Source: an uncultured Lysobacterales bacterium
GTDB lineage: Bacteria > Pseudomonadota > Gammaproteobacteria > Xanthomonadales > SZUA-36
Length of the DNA stretch: 44,293 bases
Assembly (NCBI GenBank): GCA_937927755.1
Contig: CALBDB010000100.1
Coordinates: 1-44,293, forward strand
Direction: 5' to 3'
Shown: piece by piece, positions 17,779-27,082 of the stretch
How the letters are laid out: each line of letters starts with the position of its first letter
How positions within the stretch are numbered: position 1 is the first letter of the stretch
Notes under the pieces: generated by a model
Databases searched by the model: none
Told to the model about the DNA's origin: nothing
The model's input: only the letters and a program-made list of their open reading frames with translations
Made by a program: the position numbers and the translations under genes

Positions 17779-18561
17779 TTATGATATTTTACTTTCAAAA
17801 TATTGGCGCACCCGTTCGAGATCATCAGGGCTATCGATACCTGCCGGGATAAATTCGCAGGCCCTGGCCATGGCGATCCGGCCGCCCTGCTCCATCACCC
17901 GCAGCTGTTCGAGACGCTCGGTCTTTTCCAGCGGGGTGGGCGCACAGGAAGTGTAGCGGCGCAATGCCGCCAACCGGTAGGCATACAGACCCAGGTGTCG
18001 CTTCCATTCCACACCTTTGGCAATTGCCTCGCATACTTCACCATAATCCCGTGCATACGGTATCGGGGCCCGGCTGAAATACAGGGCGCACTCATCAGCA
18101 CCCGTAACCACTTTGACCGCATTGGGGTTTTGAACTTCGCCGGCATCGGTGATTGGCCAGTACAGGCTTGCTACTTCGCAGTCCGTGCGCCAATCAAGGA
18201 GTGCCGCCACCTGGTCAAGACATGCCGGCGGCATCAGCGGCTCATCGGCCTGCAAATTCACAACCCGCATGTCATCCGGCCAGTTAAGCAAATCAGCGCA
18301 CTCGGCAATCCTGTCGCTGCCGCTCTGGTGGTCGGACCTTGTCAGTACCGCCTTCGCACCAAATGACTCAGCCGCGTTGACGATACTTTCATCGTCCGTG
18401 GCAACAACAACGGATTCCGCCGCCGATTCCATCGCGCGCTGCCACGCGTGCTGCAGCATCGGCTTTCCGGCAAGATCAAGCAAAACCTTGCCCGGCAGGC
18501 GTTGCGAGGCGAATCGTGCCGGAATGACAATGTTGTAGGAGCCGGATTTGGCTGTGGTCAT
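17779..18561 (-). CDS. kdsB: KdsB, CMP-Kdo synthetase
   Basis: KdsB activates Kdo with CTP for attachment to lipid A. The 260-aa product has the cytidylyltransferase N-terminus IPARFASQRLPGKVLLDLAG, the LQADEPLMPP motif and a HLGLYAYR segment characteristic of KdsB. The ATG overlaps the lpxK stop (ATGA), so the two LPS genes are coupled. Confidence 0.96.
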   Translation of the reverse strand: MTTAKSGSYNIVIPARFASQRLPGKVLLDLAGKPMLQHAWQRAMESAAESVVVATDDESIVNAAESFGAKAVLTRSDHQSGSDRIAECADLLNWPDDMRVVNLQADEPLMPPACLDQVAALLDWRTDCEVASLYWPITDAGEVQNPNAVKVVTGADECALYFSRAPIPYARDYGEVCEAIAKGVEWKRHLGLYAYRLAALRRYTSCAPTPLEKTERLEQLRVMEQGGRIAMARACEFIPAGIDSPDDLERVRQYFESKIS

Positions 18562-19580
18562 ATTTTATCCCCGGTCAACTTCGCCATGTGTTCTTTCAGT
18601 ACCTGTTCAAATTCACCGGTCAGGACCGTGCTGACCGGGACGTACCAGGCATTCTGCAATCCAAGCGGACGGCACTTAACCGCATCTTTCTCCGTCATGA
18701 TAATGGCAGAGCCGGCTTTAATCGAATCAAAGTCCGAGGCTGCAAAGGGATGATGATCCGGAAAAACCTGCCGGCTCGTTTCAATCCCGAGGGATTCCAG
18801 CATCAGGAAGAAACGCTCCGGGTTACCGATCGCCGCCACTGCATGAAGTCCGGTTCCCGTATGCAAATTCCGGAAATCTTCCACAGAATATTCATGCGCT
18901 TCATCAAGGGAGCGCACCACGTCCGCACGCAATTCCATGACATTAATGGCCAGTTCTTCAGGTTTGTCCCGCCATTTACCGTTTGTAACGACATAATCAA
19001 CCTTTGCCAGTCGCCCGGCCGGTTCACGCAGCGGCCCTGCCGGCAGCAGGCGGCCATTACCGAACCCGCGCTCACCATCGACCACGCAAATTTCAACATC
19101 GCGGTCCAGATCTGCCTGTTGAAGGCCATCATCCGACACGAGCAGGTCGAGGTCCATGTCAGCCAACTCCCTGAGCGCGTCAATGCGTCTGTGAGCAACC
19201 ACCACCGGGGCCGAGGTTCGCTGCGCCAGCAATACCGGCTCATCACCGCACGCCCGGGTATCACTGTCGGTACGCACAAGCAGTGTTTCCTTGCTATCCC
19301 GACCGTAACCGGTGCTGGCAATCCCTGGCTTCAAGCCCAACTCGACGGCGAGTTCACACAACCGAATAACCAGCGGCGTCTTTCCACTGCCGCCCGCAGT
19401 CAGGTTACCTACCACGATCAACGGCACGCCGGGGTGATAGTTGCGGGGTTCTCCGCTTGCGCTTTTTTGAGTGCGCTGGTACGCAAGGCGGTATAGCGGT
19501 TCCAGCATACGCAAATACCAGGGTGGGTGGCTGTCGCCATACCAGTGCCGGAGCAGCCAGTTTTCAATCGCCGCGCGCAT
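18558..19580 (-). CDS. lpxK: LpxK, tetraacyldisaccharide 4'-kinase
   Basis: LpxK phosphorylates the lipid A precursor at the 4' position on the inner face of the inner membrane. The 340-aa protein has an N-terminal amphipathic/membrane-associated segment, a Walker A motif GGSGKTP with Lys67, and the family motifs LLVSDDGLQ and VVDGERGFGNG. TMTEKDAVKC-type residues appear near the C-terminus as MTEKDAVKCRPL. It lies 12 nt after msbA and overlaps kdsB. Confidence 0.97.
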   Translation of the reverse strand: MRAAIENWLLRHWYGDSHPPWYLRMLEPLYRLAYQRTQKSASGEPRNYHPGVPLIVVGNLTAGGSGKTPLVIRLCELAVELGLKPGIASTGYGRDSKETLLVRTDSDTRACGDEPVLLAQRTSAPVVVAHRRIDALRELADMDLDLLVSDDGLQQADLDRDVEICVVDGERGFGNGRLLPAGPLREPAGRLAKVDYVVTNGKWRDKPEELAINVMELRADVVRSLDEAHEYSVEDFRNLHTGTGLHAVAAIGNPERFFLMLESLGIETSRQVFPDHHPFAASDFDSIKAGSAIIMTEKDAVKCRPLGLQNAWYVPVSTVLTGEFEQVLKEHMAKLTGDKI

Positions 19581-19592
19581 AGCGAATGGCCA

Positions 19593-21353
19593 CTAATCCT
19601 GATTCCCGAACTGGGTCTGATACAAGCTCGCGTAGGCCTTTCCTTTTGCCAGTAACTCTTCGTGTGTGCCCTGTTCTACTACCCTGCCCTCGCGTAAAAC
19701 GATGACCTGGTCTGCATTCTCAATCGTGGACAACCGATGGGCAATAACCAGTGTAGTGCGGTTTTTCATGACTTCTTTCAACGCATCCTGGATAACCCGC
19801 TCTGATTCCGAGTCGAGCGCGGAAGTCGCCTCATCAAGGATCAGGACCGGCGCATCTTTCAGCAGAGCCCTGGCAATTGCCAGGCGCTGTCGCTGACCAC
19901 CTGACAGCAGCGTCCCGGTCTCGCCCAGCCGGGTGTCGAGACCTTCGGACAGTTGCTCGATAAACTCCATTGCATGCGCTGCCGTTGCGGCATTCACTAT
20001 AGCTTCAGGGTCTGTATCTGCCAGCGCACCATAGGCGATGTTTCCGCTGATCGTGTCGTTGAACAGTACAACGTCCTGGCTGACCAGGGCGATCTGCTGC
20101 CGCAGATTTTCCAGTTGATAATCCGCAAGTTCGCGCCCATCGAGCAATATGCGGCCTTCATTATGTATATAGAACCGGGGTAATAACCCTGCCAGCGTGG
20201 TTTTACCACTGCCACTGTGACCCACCAGGGCGGTCACACTGCCTGCCGGAAATCGTAAATTGATGTTTTCAAGTACAGCCTGCTCACTGTTCTCATACCG
20301 GAAACCGACATTTTGAAATTCGATTTCACCCTTGGCGCGCTCAACCGTATACGTGCCGCTGTCAGTTTCCTTTTCACCGTCAATGACGACAAATATGCTT
20401 TCTGCTGCTGCAATACCCTTTTGCATTTGCGACTGCACGGTTGTCAGCCTCTTCAGCGGTGGAATGGTCGCTACCATGGCAAAAAAGATCGAGGTGAATG
20501 TGCCGGCCGTAATATGGTCCAGCATACTAGGCCGGGTCGCGATCAGCATCAATGTCACCATTGCCAGGCCGGCAGCCAGTTGCACCATCGAGGAGCTGAG
20601 CATGTGGGTTGCAACCATACGCATATGCAGGCGGCGCGTGCGTTCGTTGACCCGCTCGAAGCGGGCTTTCTCGGTCTCCTGCCCCTCAAATACCTTGACC
20701 ACGCGCTGACCGATAACAGCCTCTTCCGTCACATGGGCGACATCGCCCATTGAGTCCTGGATTCTGCGGCTGATCTTGCGGAATTTGCGACTGATAAAGG
20801 TAACAACAAATGCAACCACCGGCACCAGCAATAATAAAACAGCCGTCAGCCGGGCGTTGATACTGAGCATCACGATAACCAGGTAGATCAGAAGCATGAT
20901 GTCGCGGAATGCCGAGATGACCGCCTTGGTCGCCGCATGTGCTACCTGTTCACTGTTATAAGCCAGTTTTGATATCAAAAATCCGGGGGAATTCTGATCA
21001 TAAAAAGTGGCGGGCTGATGCAGGTAACTGGCAAACAGTTCCTTGCGCAAATCGGCCACCACCCGCCGGCCGGTCCATTCCATGCCGTAGGCACCTGAGA
21101 AATGCCCAATGATGCGCAGTATCACGACACCCAGGATGCCCATCGCCAGCCACATACCATATTCCGCATCCTTGGCGACAAATACACGGTCAATCAAGGG
21201 CTCGACAAACCGGATAAAGACCGCCTGCATGGCAGCATCCAGACTGACACCGATGATACCCACCGCGAACATCCACCAGTATTTCCTTGTGTAACCCCAC
21301 AGGCGTCTGTAGACGACGCCCGGAGCGATTTTATTAGCCGGTGCGACTTTCAC
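19593..21353 (-). CDS. msbA: MsbA, lipid A exporter ABC transporter
   Basis: MsbA flips the lipid A-core across the inner membrane. The 586-aa protein is a complete half-transporter: a six-helix membrane domain in the first 320 residues, then an ATPase domain with Walker A GHSGSGKTTL (near 377), Q-loop LVSQDVVLFNDT, signature LSGGQRQRLAIARALL and Walker B LILDEATSALDSES. The start is a GTG overlapping the exbD stop (GTGA), with GAGGAAGA just upstream. lpxK follows after 12 nt, as in many gammaproteobacteria. Confidence 0.95.
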   Translation of the reverse strand: MKVAPANKIAPGVVYRRLWGYTRKYWWMFAVGIIGVSLDAAMQAVFIRFVEPLIDRVFVAKDAEYGMWLAMGILGVVILRIIGHFSGAYGMEWTGRRVVADLRKELFASYLHQPATFYDQNSPGFLISKLAYNSEQVAHAATKAVISAFRDIMLLIYLVIVMLSINARLTAVLLLLVPVVAFVVTFISRKFRKISRRIQDSMGDVAHVTEEAVIGQRVVKVFEGQETEKARFERVNERTRRLHMRMVATHMLSSSMVQLAAGLAMVTLMLIATRPSMLDHITAGTFTSIFFAMVATIPPLKRLTTVQSQMQKGIAAAESIFVVIDGEKETDSGTYTVERAKGEIEFQNVGFRYENSEQAVLENINLRFPAGSVTALVGHSGSGKTTLAGLLPRFYIHNEGRILLDGRELADYQLENLRQQIALVSQDVVLFNDTISGNIAYGALADTDPEAIVNAATAAHAMEFIEQLSEGLDTRLGETGTLLSGGQRQRLAIARALLKDAPVLILDEATSALDSESERVIQDALKEVMKNRTTLVIAHRLSTIENADQVIVLREGRVVEQGTHEELLAKGKAYASLYQTQFGNQD

Positions 21354-21772
21354 TCTTCCTCGGCTCGTTCGGTTGCGATAGACAGGCGGCTAAAACCAAG
21401 CTGTGCAGTAACATCCATGGCCGTAACCACAAAGTGGTGCGGGGTTGCGGCATCGGCCCTCAGTATCACCGGAATATTGCGTTCCTCACCCGCAGCCTCG
21501 ATAAAAGCCGCTCGCAGGGTTGCCGGCGTGACATCGATCAGTTGCCTGTCGTTGAGGTAATACTGACCGTTCTGATCAATCACCAGCTCAAAGCTGTCGG
21601 GCTGTTCCTGGAGAACAGAAACGTTCTCCGCTTCCGGCAGGTCTACCTTCAATACCGCCTGGCGCTCGAAAGTAGTACTGACCATGAAAAAGATCAGCAA
21701 AAGGAAAACCACGTCTATCAGACTGGTCAGGTTGATCTCGGGATCTTCGGGGATGGATGATCTTAGCTGCAC
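21350..21772 (-). CDS. exbD: ExbD/TolR family proton-channel protein
   Basis: This is a 140-aa biopolymer transport protein with one membrane helix (about 19-35). The helix carries the essential protonatable Asp20 (INLTSLIDVVFLLLIFFM), and a periplasmic domain follows. With ExbB it forms the motor that uses proton motive force. The partner is usually TonB, but no tonB is seen nearby. The gene is 3 nt after exbB and its stop overlaps the msbA start. Confidence 0.94.
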   Translation of the reverse strand: MQLRSSIPEDPEINLTSLIDVVFLLLIFFMVSTTFERQAVLKVDLPEAENVSVLQEQPDSFELVIDQNGQYYLNDRQLIDVTPATLRAAFIEAAGEERNIPVILRADAATPHHFVVTAMDVTAQLGFSRLSIATERAEEE

Positions 21773-21775
21773 TTC

Positions 21776-22414
21776 CTATTCCCCGGGATATGAAAAATCT
21801 TCGGTTAAAGCATGACCGCGCTCAATGGCGTCGATCAGGCTGATTGCCTTTTGCTCCATCGAGACCACGTACTCAGACACCATGCCACGGAAAAAGCGGT
21901 AGAAGAAATAGCTGGGAATTGCGACAGTCAAACCGGCTGCGGTGGTTATCAGCGCCTGTGAAATTCCGCCCGCCAGCACATTGGCGTCGCCAACACCTGA
22001 AATCATAATCACGGAAAACACCTTGATCATGCCAATGACTGTACCGAGCAAACCCAGCAGCGGGGAAATACCGGCTATCGTGCCCAGGGTGTTCAGGAAA
22101 CGTTCGAGGTCATGGACCACATGACGGCCGGTGTCTTCAACGGCCTCTTTGATGACCTCCCTCGATCGTTTACGGTTGACCAATGCGGATGCGTAAATGC
22201 GCCCCAGCGGCGAGCCATTGCGCAGTTCAGTAAAATGACGCTGATCCAGTTCGTGCCTGTCGGCCCAATCCTCGACCGTTGCATTCAGCCCTTCCGGTGT
22301 CACCTTGCTTTTACGAAGTGTCCAGAAACGCTCGATTATGATGGCCACAGCCAGTGTAGAGCACAGCAAGATGGGCGCCATCAGCCAGCCGCCGGCAACG
22401 ATAATTTCCAGCAC
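21776..22414 (-). CDS. exbB: ExbB/TolQ/MotA family proton-channel protein
   Basis: The 212-aa protein has an N-terminal membrane helix, a cytoplasmic region with basic residues, and two further helices (about 108-135 and 150-178). The helices carry the family motifs LGTIAGISPLLGLLGTVIGM and AGGISQALITTAAGLTVAIP. The start codon is GTG, preceded by AAAGGAG 9 nt upstream. ExbB rather than TolQ is favoured by the exbD-msbA context and the absence of tolA/tolB/pal. Confidence 0.93.
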   Translation of the reverse strand: MLEIIVAGGWLMAPILLCSTLAVAIIIERFWTLRKSKVTPEGLNATVEDWADRHELDQRHFTELRNGSPLGRIYASALVNRKRSREVIKEAVEDTGRHVVHDLERFLNTLGTIAGISPLLGLLGTVIGMIKVFSVIMISGVGDANVLAGGISQALITTAAGLTVAIPSYFFYRFFRGMVSEYVVSMEQKAISLIDAIERGHALTEDFSYPGE

Positions 22415-22500
22415 GCGGTTTCACTCCTTTGATTGTTGCTGATCGGGATAATACCTTATGTATTGGGTGCGCGGTACTTTTGCTAACGTAGCGCAGACCC

Positions 22501-22520
22501 AGGGTGGGCAGGCCCACCCT
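22501..22520. repeat. GGTGGGC hairpin between comEC and exbB
   Basis: A 9-bp perfect inverted repeat AGGGTGGGC / GCCCACCCT with a 2-nt spacer lies in the 147-nt gap between comEC and exbB, extended by one further C:G pair. No T-run follows on the minus strand, so it is not a clear terminator. Similar GGGTGGGC hairpins are common intergenic palindromes in proteobacteria. Confidence 0.6.
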
Positions 22521-22561
22521 GTGCCCGAAATCGTTGCGCAAGAATTCATTTTTAAAGAAAT

Positions 22562-24877
22562 TCAGGTGCCATCTGGACAAGCATCGAATGCCGGCCAACG
22601 CCAAATGGCATTTCTGGTTGTTCTGGCAGATTCAGCAACAAATCTTCCGTTTCCATCTGTGGTAATTCTTATACCGCCGCAATCAGCGGTATTCGGTGTC
22701 CGGGTATTTGCTTCTGAATAACGGCCGATCACGTCATCACGCGGAAAATCAAAGCGGTTATTGAAGCCGGCGGAAATCAGCGCTAGCGAAGGGCTGACAG
22801 CATCAAGGAACGACTGCGAGGAAGATGTCGCGCTACCGTGGTGGGGAACGGTAAGAATCTTGTGTGGCTCAAGCCCGGTTTCGACCAGGCGTTTTTCCAC
22901 GGTATGACTGATATCTCCGCTTAACAGCAGGCTCAGGCCAGGACCGGTCACGCTTACCACGCAGGAACTGTCATTGCCCAGGTAGGGCAACCCCGTTGAC
23001 GGATGCAGGATACTGAATTGCAGGTGGCCTGCTGCCCAGGTATCCGGAGCAACACAAGGTTGAATTCCTGTATTCGCTGCCGGCAGGTTGGCCATGTAGT
23101 CTGAATCAGGATATACAGTGCGAAGACGCGCCAGCCCGCCGGCGTGGTCAAGGTCTGCATGGCTGGCAATTACCAGGTTTGGCGACCTGCCCGTGGCCTT
23201 TATCATTGGCTGGATGGTACCGGCGACCATGTCCCAACCGTCCCCGCCGGCGAGACCGTTTCCGGGTCCCGTGTCATATACCACCTGGTAATCCCTGGCC
23301 GTCAACAGGACCGACAGCCCCTGCCCCACGTCAAGGAAATCCAGTTGAGTCTCCGTGTTACCAAGCCGCGCACCCGCAGGCAGCAACATGGGAATCATCA
23401 AAAGCAAACCAACGTAGCGGCCGGGAATTCCGCGCGGCAGCAGGCATATCGCTGCGCCCAGCATCGCGAGCAGTGTGGATACCAGGCCCGGGGCACGGGT
23501 CGAACTGAATACGGCTGGTTGCAGGGCTGCCAGTTGCTCCAGGAACAGAAACAACCAGTGTGCGATGTTACCGGCGATTGCAAGCAGCCATTCCGACCAA
23601 GGTCCCGGCAACCACAGCATCGGCAAAGCGATCAGGATCAATGGCACCATCAGCATGCTGACAACCGGAATCGCAACCAGGTTGGCCAGCAACCCTGGCA
23701 AACTGGCTTGCTGGAACCAGTACATTCCCAATGGCGCCATGACCAGCGAAATACCAAGCTGGGCAAAGATTACCCTGCGCCAGGCCGGCATGGGGCCGTG
23801 GCGCGGGATAAACAGCATCATCAGCACGGCAACGGCGACAAATGAGAACCAGAATCCCGCACGCAACGGCGCCAGGGGGTCGAGCACCACCACCAGGCCC
23901 ATTGCAATCAACCAGGCCAGCATCGGGTGAACGTTGCGCCTGCTCAGCATCACCACGGTGGCTACCGTGAGCATGACCAGTGCGCGCCGGGTGGAAACCC
24001 CAAAACCGGCCAGAGCCGAATAGGCCAACGCCGCCGACCATGCCGTCAACCAGGGGATGATTGCCGCGAAACGCTGCATCGAACCGTTAAGAAAAAACGC
24101 CACTGCCAGCCGGCCAGGAAAGAACCCTAGTGCCGCCGCCAGGCCGACGTGCAGGCCTGAAATGGCCAGCAGGTGACCTGTCCCCGTGGCTGACAAAACC
24201 CCCCGCTCACGTGCGTGCAGGCCCCGCCGGTCAGCTATTGCCAGCGCAGCCAGCACGCCGAACTCAGGAGCATCACCAGCCTTTTCAGAAAGCTTTACCA
24301 ACACCCGTTCACGCCAGGCTTGCAGATCGAATATCGCCGGCGCCTGCAGCAGAGCATTGCCCTCAGGCCGAACATACGCCAGGGCCTCGATTCCGTCGGC
24401 GAAGAACCATCGCTCTGAATCGACCCCGTGAAAATTTACCCGTCCCCTGGGTGATCGCAGCTCCAGGTTCAATCTCCATCGCTCGCCGGCTTTAAGCACC
24501 GGAACATCATCAGCGGACCCTCCCCTGCCCTTGTACCAGTTAACACGCAACTTCGAGGGCAGAGATGCTGTGCTGCTGTCGGACTCAAATACAAAACTCA
24601 CCAGGTCACCCCTTGACTCCGGCAAGCTGGCGATCACACCGCTGATTTGGTGCCCGGAATCGGTCATAGACGTTGGCAGGCGGTTTGCAAGGCGTTCGTT
24701 GATCGACAAGGTGGTGAGCAGGAAAAACGCGGGAAAGACACAATAGGCTCTTAAACCGGAGTTGGTTGCCACTATGAAAGTCGGGATAAGCAAAACAAGC
24801 GCGGCAACCGGGGGTAGAACTGAATCGAACAGGAACGGCGCAACCGCTCCCAAAATGAGCAGAGCCCAGAATTTCAA
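22562..24877 (-). CDS. comEC: ComEC/Rec2 family DNA uptake channel
   Basis: This is a 771-aa inner-membrane protein with all three expected parts. They are an N-terminal region with two membrane helices and an OB-like domain (about 1-200), the multi-span competence domain (TGTGHLLAISGLHVGL near 225-245), and a C-terminal metallo-beta-lactamase-like domain (LDFLDVGQGLSVLL, SHADLDHAGGL, VPHHGSATSSS). ComEC transports single-stranded DNA into the cytoplasm during transformation. The start is probably the TTG at 24877, with GAGGGGGG close upstream. It follows lolD by 29 nt. The comEC-exbBD-msbA-lpxK order is conserved in many gammaproteobacteria. Confidence 0.93.
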   Translation of the reverse strand: MKFWALLILGAVAPFLFDSVLPPVAALVLLIPTFIVATNSGLRAYCVFPAFFLLTTLSINERLANRLPTSMTDSGHQISGVIASLPESRGDLVSFVFESDSSTASLPSKLRVNWYKGRGGSADDVPVLKAGERWRLNLELRSPRGRVNFHGVDSERWFFADGIEALAYVRPEGNALLQAPAIFDLQAWRERVLVKLSEKAGDAPEFGVLAALAIADRRGLHARERGVLSATGTGHLLAISGLHVGLAAALGFFPGRLAVAFFLNGSMQRFAAIIPWLTAWSAALAYSALAGFGVSTRRALVMLTVATVVMLSRRNVHPMLAWLIAMGLVVVLDPLAPLRAGFWFSFVAVAVLMMLFIPRHGPMPAWRRVIFAQLGISLVMAPLGMYWFQQASLPGLLANLVAIPVVSMLMVPLILIALPMLWLPGPWSEWLLAIAGNIAHWLFLFLEQLAALQPAVFSSTRAPGLVSTLLAMLGAAICLLPRGIPGRYVGLLLMIPMLLPAGARLGNTETQLDFLDVGQGLSVLLTARDYQVVYDTGPGNGLAGGDGWDMVAGTIQPMIKATGRSPNLVIASHADLDHAGGLARLRTVYPDSDYMANLPAANTGIQPCVAPDTWAAGHLQFSILHPSTGLPYLGNDSSCVVSVTGPGLSLLLSGDISHTVEKRLVETGLEPHKILTVPHHGSATSSSQSFLDAVSPSLALISAGFNNRFDFPRDDVIGRYSEANTRTPNTADCGGIRITTDGNGRFVAESARTTRNAIWRWPAFDACPDGT

Positions 24878-24906
24878 TGATCCCCCCTCGTGTTACTTAC
24901 AACTGT

Positions 24907-25596
24907 CTATAAAGGTTTCAGACACCCCAAATGCAATTCAAAACGCTGATTCATCTTCGCAGCAAGACGCATATCGTGCGTCACCAGTATCAGGCTTGTA
25001 TTCAGCTCGCTATTAAGCTCAAGCAATTGCTCGAATACATGGTTGGCGGTGCGCTCGTCCAGGTTACCGGTTGGTTCATCACCCAGCACCAGGCCCGGGT
25101 TACCCACCAGAGCACGCGCCACGGCTGCACGTTGACGTTCGCCTCCCGACAACTCACCGGGCTTGTGATCAAGGCGCTGACCAAGACCCACCTTTTCCAG
25201 TAAGTCGTTGGCGCTCCTGGCTGCCGTTGCAACGGGTTCACCGCGGATCAGCAGCGGCATCGCGACATTCTCCAAAGCGGTGAACTCCGGCAACAGGTGG
25301 TGGAACTGGTAGATAAAACCCATCCGCGAATTGCGCAAATCGCTGCGCTCGCTGTCACTCAGTTTCCACAGTGATTGCCCATCCACTATAACTTTCCCGT
25401 TGTCGGGTTTGTCCAGGCCGCCCAGGATATGCAGCAAGGTGCTTTTGCCTGCACCCGACGCCCCCACGATTGCCAGGGAGGTACCAGCGGCAACCTCGAG
25501 GTTGACGTCCTTTAGCACCTCCACTCTTTTCGGCCCCTGCCGGAACCCCCGGCTGATCCCCTGTGCGCTGATCATGATGCTTGCCTTCTCACTCAT
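24907..25596 (-). CDS. lolD: LolD, ATPase of the lipoprotein release complex
   Basis: LolD powers extraction of outer-membrane lipoproteins from the inner membrane and their transfer to LolA. The 229-aa ABC protein has Walker A GASGAGKST (Lys51), Q-loop FIYQFHHLLPEFTALENVAMP (the LolD-type sequence, here partly quoted), signature LSGGERQRAAVARAL and Walker B LVLGDEPTGNLD. The first ATG overlaps lolC by 8 nt and has GAGG upstream. An ATG at 25575 has GAGAAGG 8 nt upstream and gives an N-terminus closer to E. coli LolD in length, so the true start may be there. Confidence 0.95.
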   Translation of the reverse strand: MSEKASIMISAQGISRGFRQGPKRVEVLKDVNLEVAAGTSLAIVGASGAGKSTLLHILGGLDKPDNGKVIVDGQSLWKLSDSERSDLRNSRMGFIYQFHHLLPEFTALENVAMPLLIRGEPVATAARSANDLLEKVGLGQRLDHKPGELSGGERQRAAVARALVGNPGLVLGDEPTGNLDERTANHVFEQLLELNSELNTSLILVTHDMRLAAKMNQRFELHLGCLKPL

Positions 25597-26836
25597 AGCG
25601 CAAGGCCTCTGCCGGATCGGTCCTGGATGCTCTCCAGGCAGGGTACAGGGTTGAAATCAAGGACATGACCAGCGACATCATTGCAAACGCGAAGACATCC
25701 GAGCGGCGCAGATCGGACGGCAACTCGGTGATGTAATAAATATCCGCAGGAAACAGCGCGAAACCAAACAGGCGCTCAAGAAATGGCACCACGGTTGCAA
25801 TGTTCTGGGCCAGCAGAATACCTCCAACAACACCCAGCGCGGTGCCGATAACCCCAATCAGGCTGCCCTGGACCACGAAGACCCGTAAAATGGTGCCCGA
25901 GTGGGCGCCCATGGTTTTGAGGATGGCGATATCGGATTGCTTATCCGTCACCACCATCACCAGCATTGAAATGATGTTAAATGCCGCCACGGCAATGATC
26001 AGCGACAGGATCACCCACATGACGGTTTTTTCGGTGCGCACGGCCTGGAACAGGTTCCCGCGCTCCTGGGTCCAGTCCCTTACCCGGTAGGCGCCATCCA
26101 TTTCACTTGAAATTTCCCGTGCCACCCGCCAGGCGGAATCCAGGTCTTCCAGCTTGAGCCGAATGCCGCCGATTGAGTCCTCGGGCATCCGCAACAACCT
26201 GGCCGCATCCCCGATATTGATCATCGCCAGGCCAGTATCATTTTCGTGCTCGCCAAACTCGAACATGCCGACAACGGTAAAGCGCCGCATCAACGGGCTC
26301 GCGCCCAATGGGCTTGCCTTGAGCCGTGGCGCTATGACGGTGACCTTCTCGCCCAGCCCAACCCGCAAACGCATTGCAAGGCCAATACCGAGTACTATTC
26401 CGTATTCACCGCTGCGCAATTCCGTGAGATCTCCGCTGACCATGCTGGTAGCAACATCGGACACGCTCGACTCATAATCCGGATCAACACCGCGAACCAG
26501 GGCAGCGCTTGAACCATTGGACTGCAGCCAGGCGCCAACCTCGATATAGGGTGCCGAGGCGATGACGTCGCCGCGTGCATTGACCTGCTCGATCACCTCC
26601 CGCCATTCATCGAGCGGCCGGTCGAGCGGCTGAATGGTCGCGTGCGAAATCGCACCGAGGATACGTGCACGCAACTCCTTTTCAAACCCGTTCATGACCG
26701 AGATCACCGTAATCAGCGTGGTGACACCAAGCGCTATCCCCAGCATGGAAGTCAGGGAAATGAACGATATAAAGTGGTTTTGCCGCTTGGCTCGCAGATA
26801 GCGCAAGCCAATGTAGGCGGATAGTGGTTTGTACAT
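25589..26836 (-). CDS. lolC: LolC/LolE-family lipoprotein-releasing permease
   Basis: This is the membrane part of the Lol lipoprotein release transporter. The 415-aa protein has the MacB-like layout: a first helix (about 25-50: FISLTSMLGIALGVTTLI), a large periplasmic domain (about 55-265), and three more helices in the last 140 residues. The N-terminus AYIGLRYLRAKRQNHFISFI is typical of LolC/E. Only one such permease is encoded here. It therefore either pairs with a LolE elsewhere or works as a LolF-type homodimer. Confidence 0.93.
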   Translation of the reverse strand: MYKPLSAYIGLRYLRAKRQNHFISFISLTSMLGIALGVTTLITVISVMNGFEKELRARILGAISHATIQPLDRPLDEWREVIEQVNARGDVIASAPYIEVGAWLQSNGSSAALVRGVDPDYESSVSDVATSMVSGDLTELRSGEYGIVLGIGLAMRLRVGLGEKVTVIAPRLKASPLGASPLMRRFTVVGMFEFGEHENDTGLAMINIGDAARLLRMPEDSIGGIRLKLEDLDSAWRVAREISSEMDGAYRVRDWTQERGNLFQAVRTEKTVMWVILSLIIAVAAFNIISMLVMVVTDKQSDIAILKTMGAHSGTILRVFVVQGSLIGVIGTALGVVGGILLAQNIATVVPFLERLFGFALFPADIYYITELPSDLRRSDVFAFAMMSLVMSLISTLYPAWRASRTDPAEALRYE

Positions 26837-26929
26837 GTGGGAATTAGACCATAACGCAAATCACTCAACCAGTTGAATTTGGCATAAGCCATGTAAGCAT
26901 TTGACCATACCCCACGCCAACCCCGTCGG

Positions 26930-26946
26930 CCCGGACTTGATCCGGG
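26930..26946. repeat. CCCGGACTTGATCCGGG extragenic hairpin
   Basis: A 6-bp inverted repeat CCCGGA / TCCGGG with a 5-nt loop lies in the rluC-lolC gap. The core GGACTTGATCCGGGATC is a widely seen extragenic repeat in proteobacterial genomes. Confidence 0.6.
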
Positions 26947-26987
26947 ATCTGTTTTTCTCTCATGCACCACAACGGAATGAAATAACT

Positions 26988-27065
26988 GTAGGAGCGACGC
27001 TTGTGTCGCGATTGAGCCGGATTTACACCTGGTTCAAAAAATCGCGACGCGAGCGTCGCTCCTAC
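26988..27065. repeat. Inverted pair of REP-like units (BIME-like)
   Basis: Two 26-nt units, at 26988-27013 and 27040-27065, face each other around a 26-nt centre. The left arm starts GTAGGAGCGACGC, and the right arm is its inverted copy ending GCGTCGCTCCTAC. They differ at only two positions (TTGTGTCGCG versus TCGCGTCGCG). RNA from either strand would form a long stem-loop. It lies 17 nt beyond the rluC stop, between rluC and lolC. Confidence 0.9.
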
Positions 27066-27082
27066 GGTTTTTCTTTTATCGA

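Noticed and set aside
18588-19496. 302-codon plus-strand frame opposite lpxK
   Set aside because: It is a shadow of the complete lpxK gene with no domain pattern.
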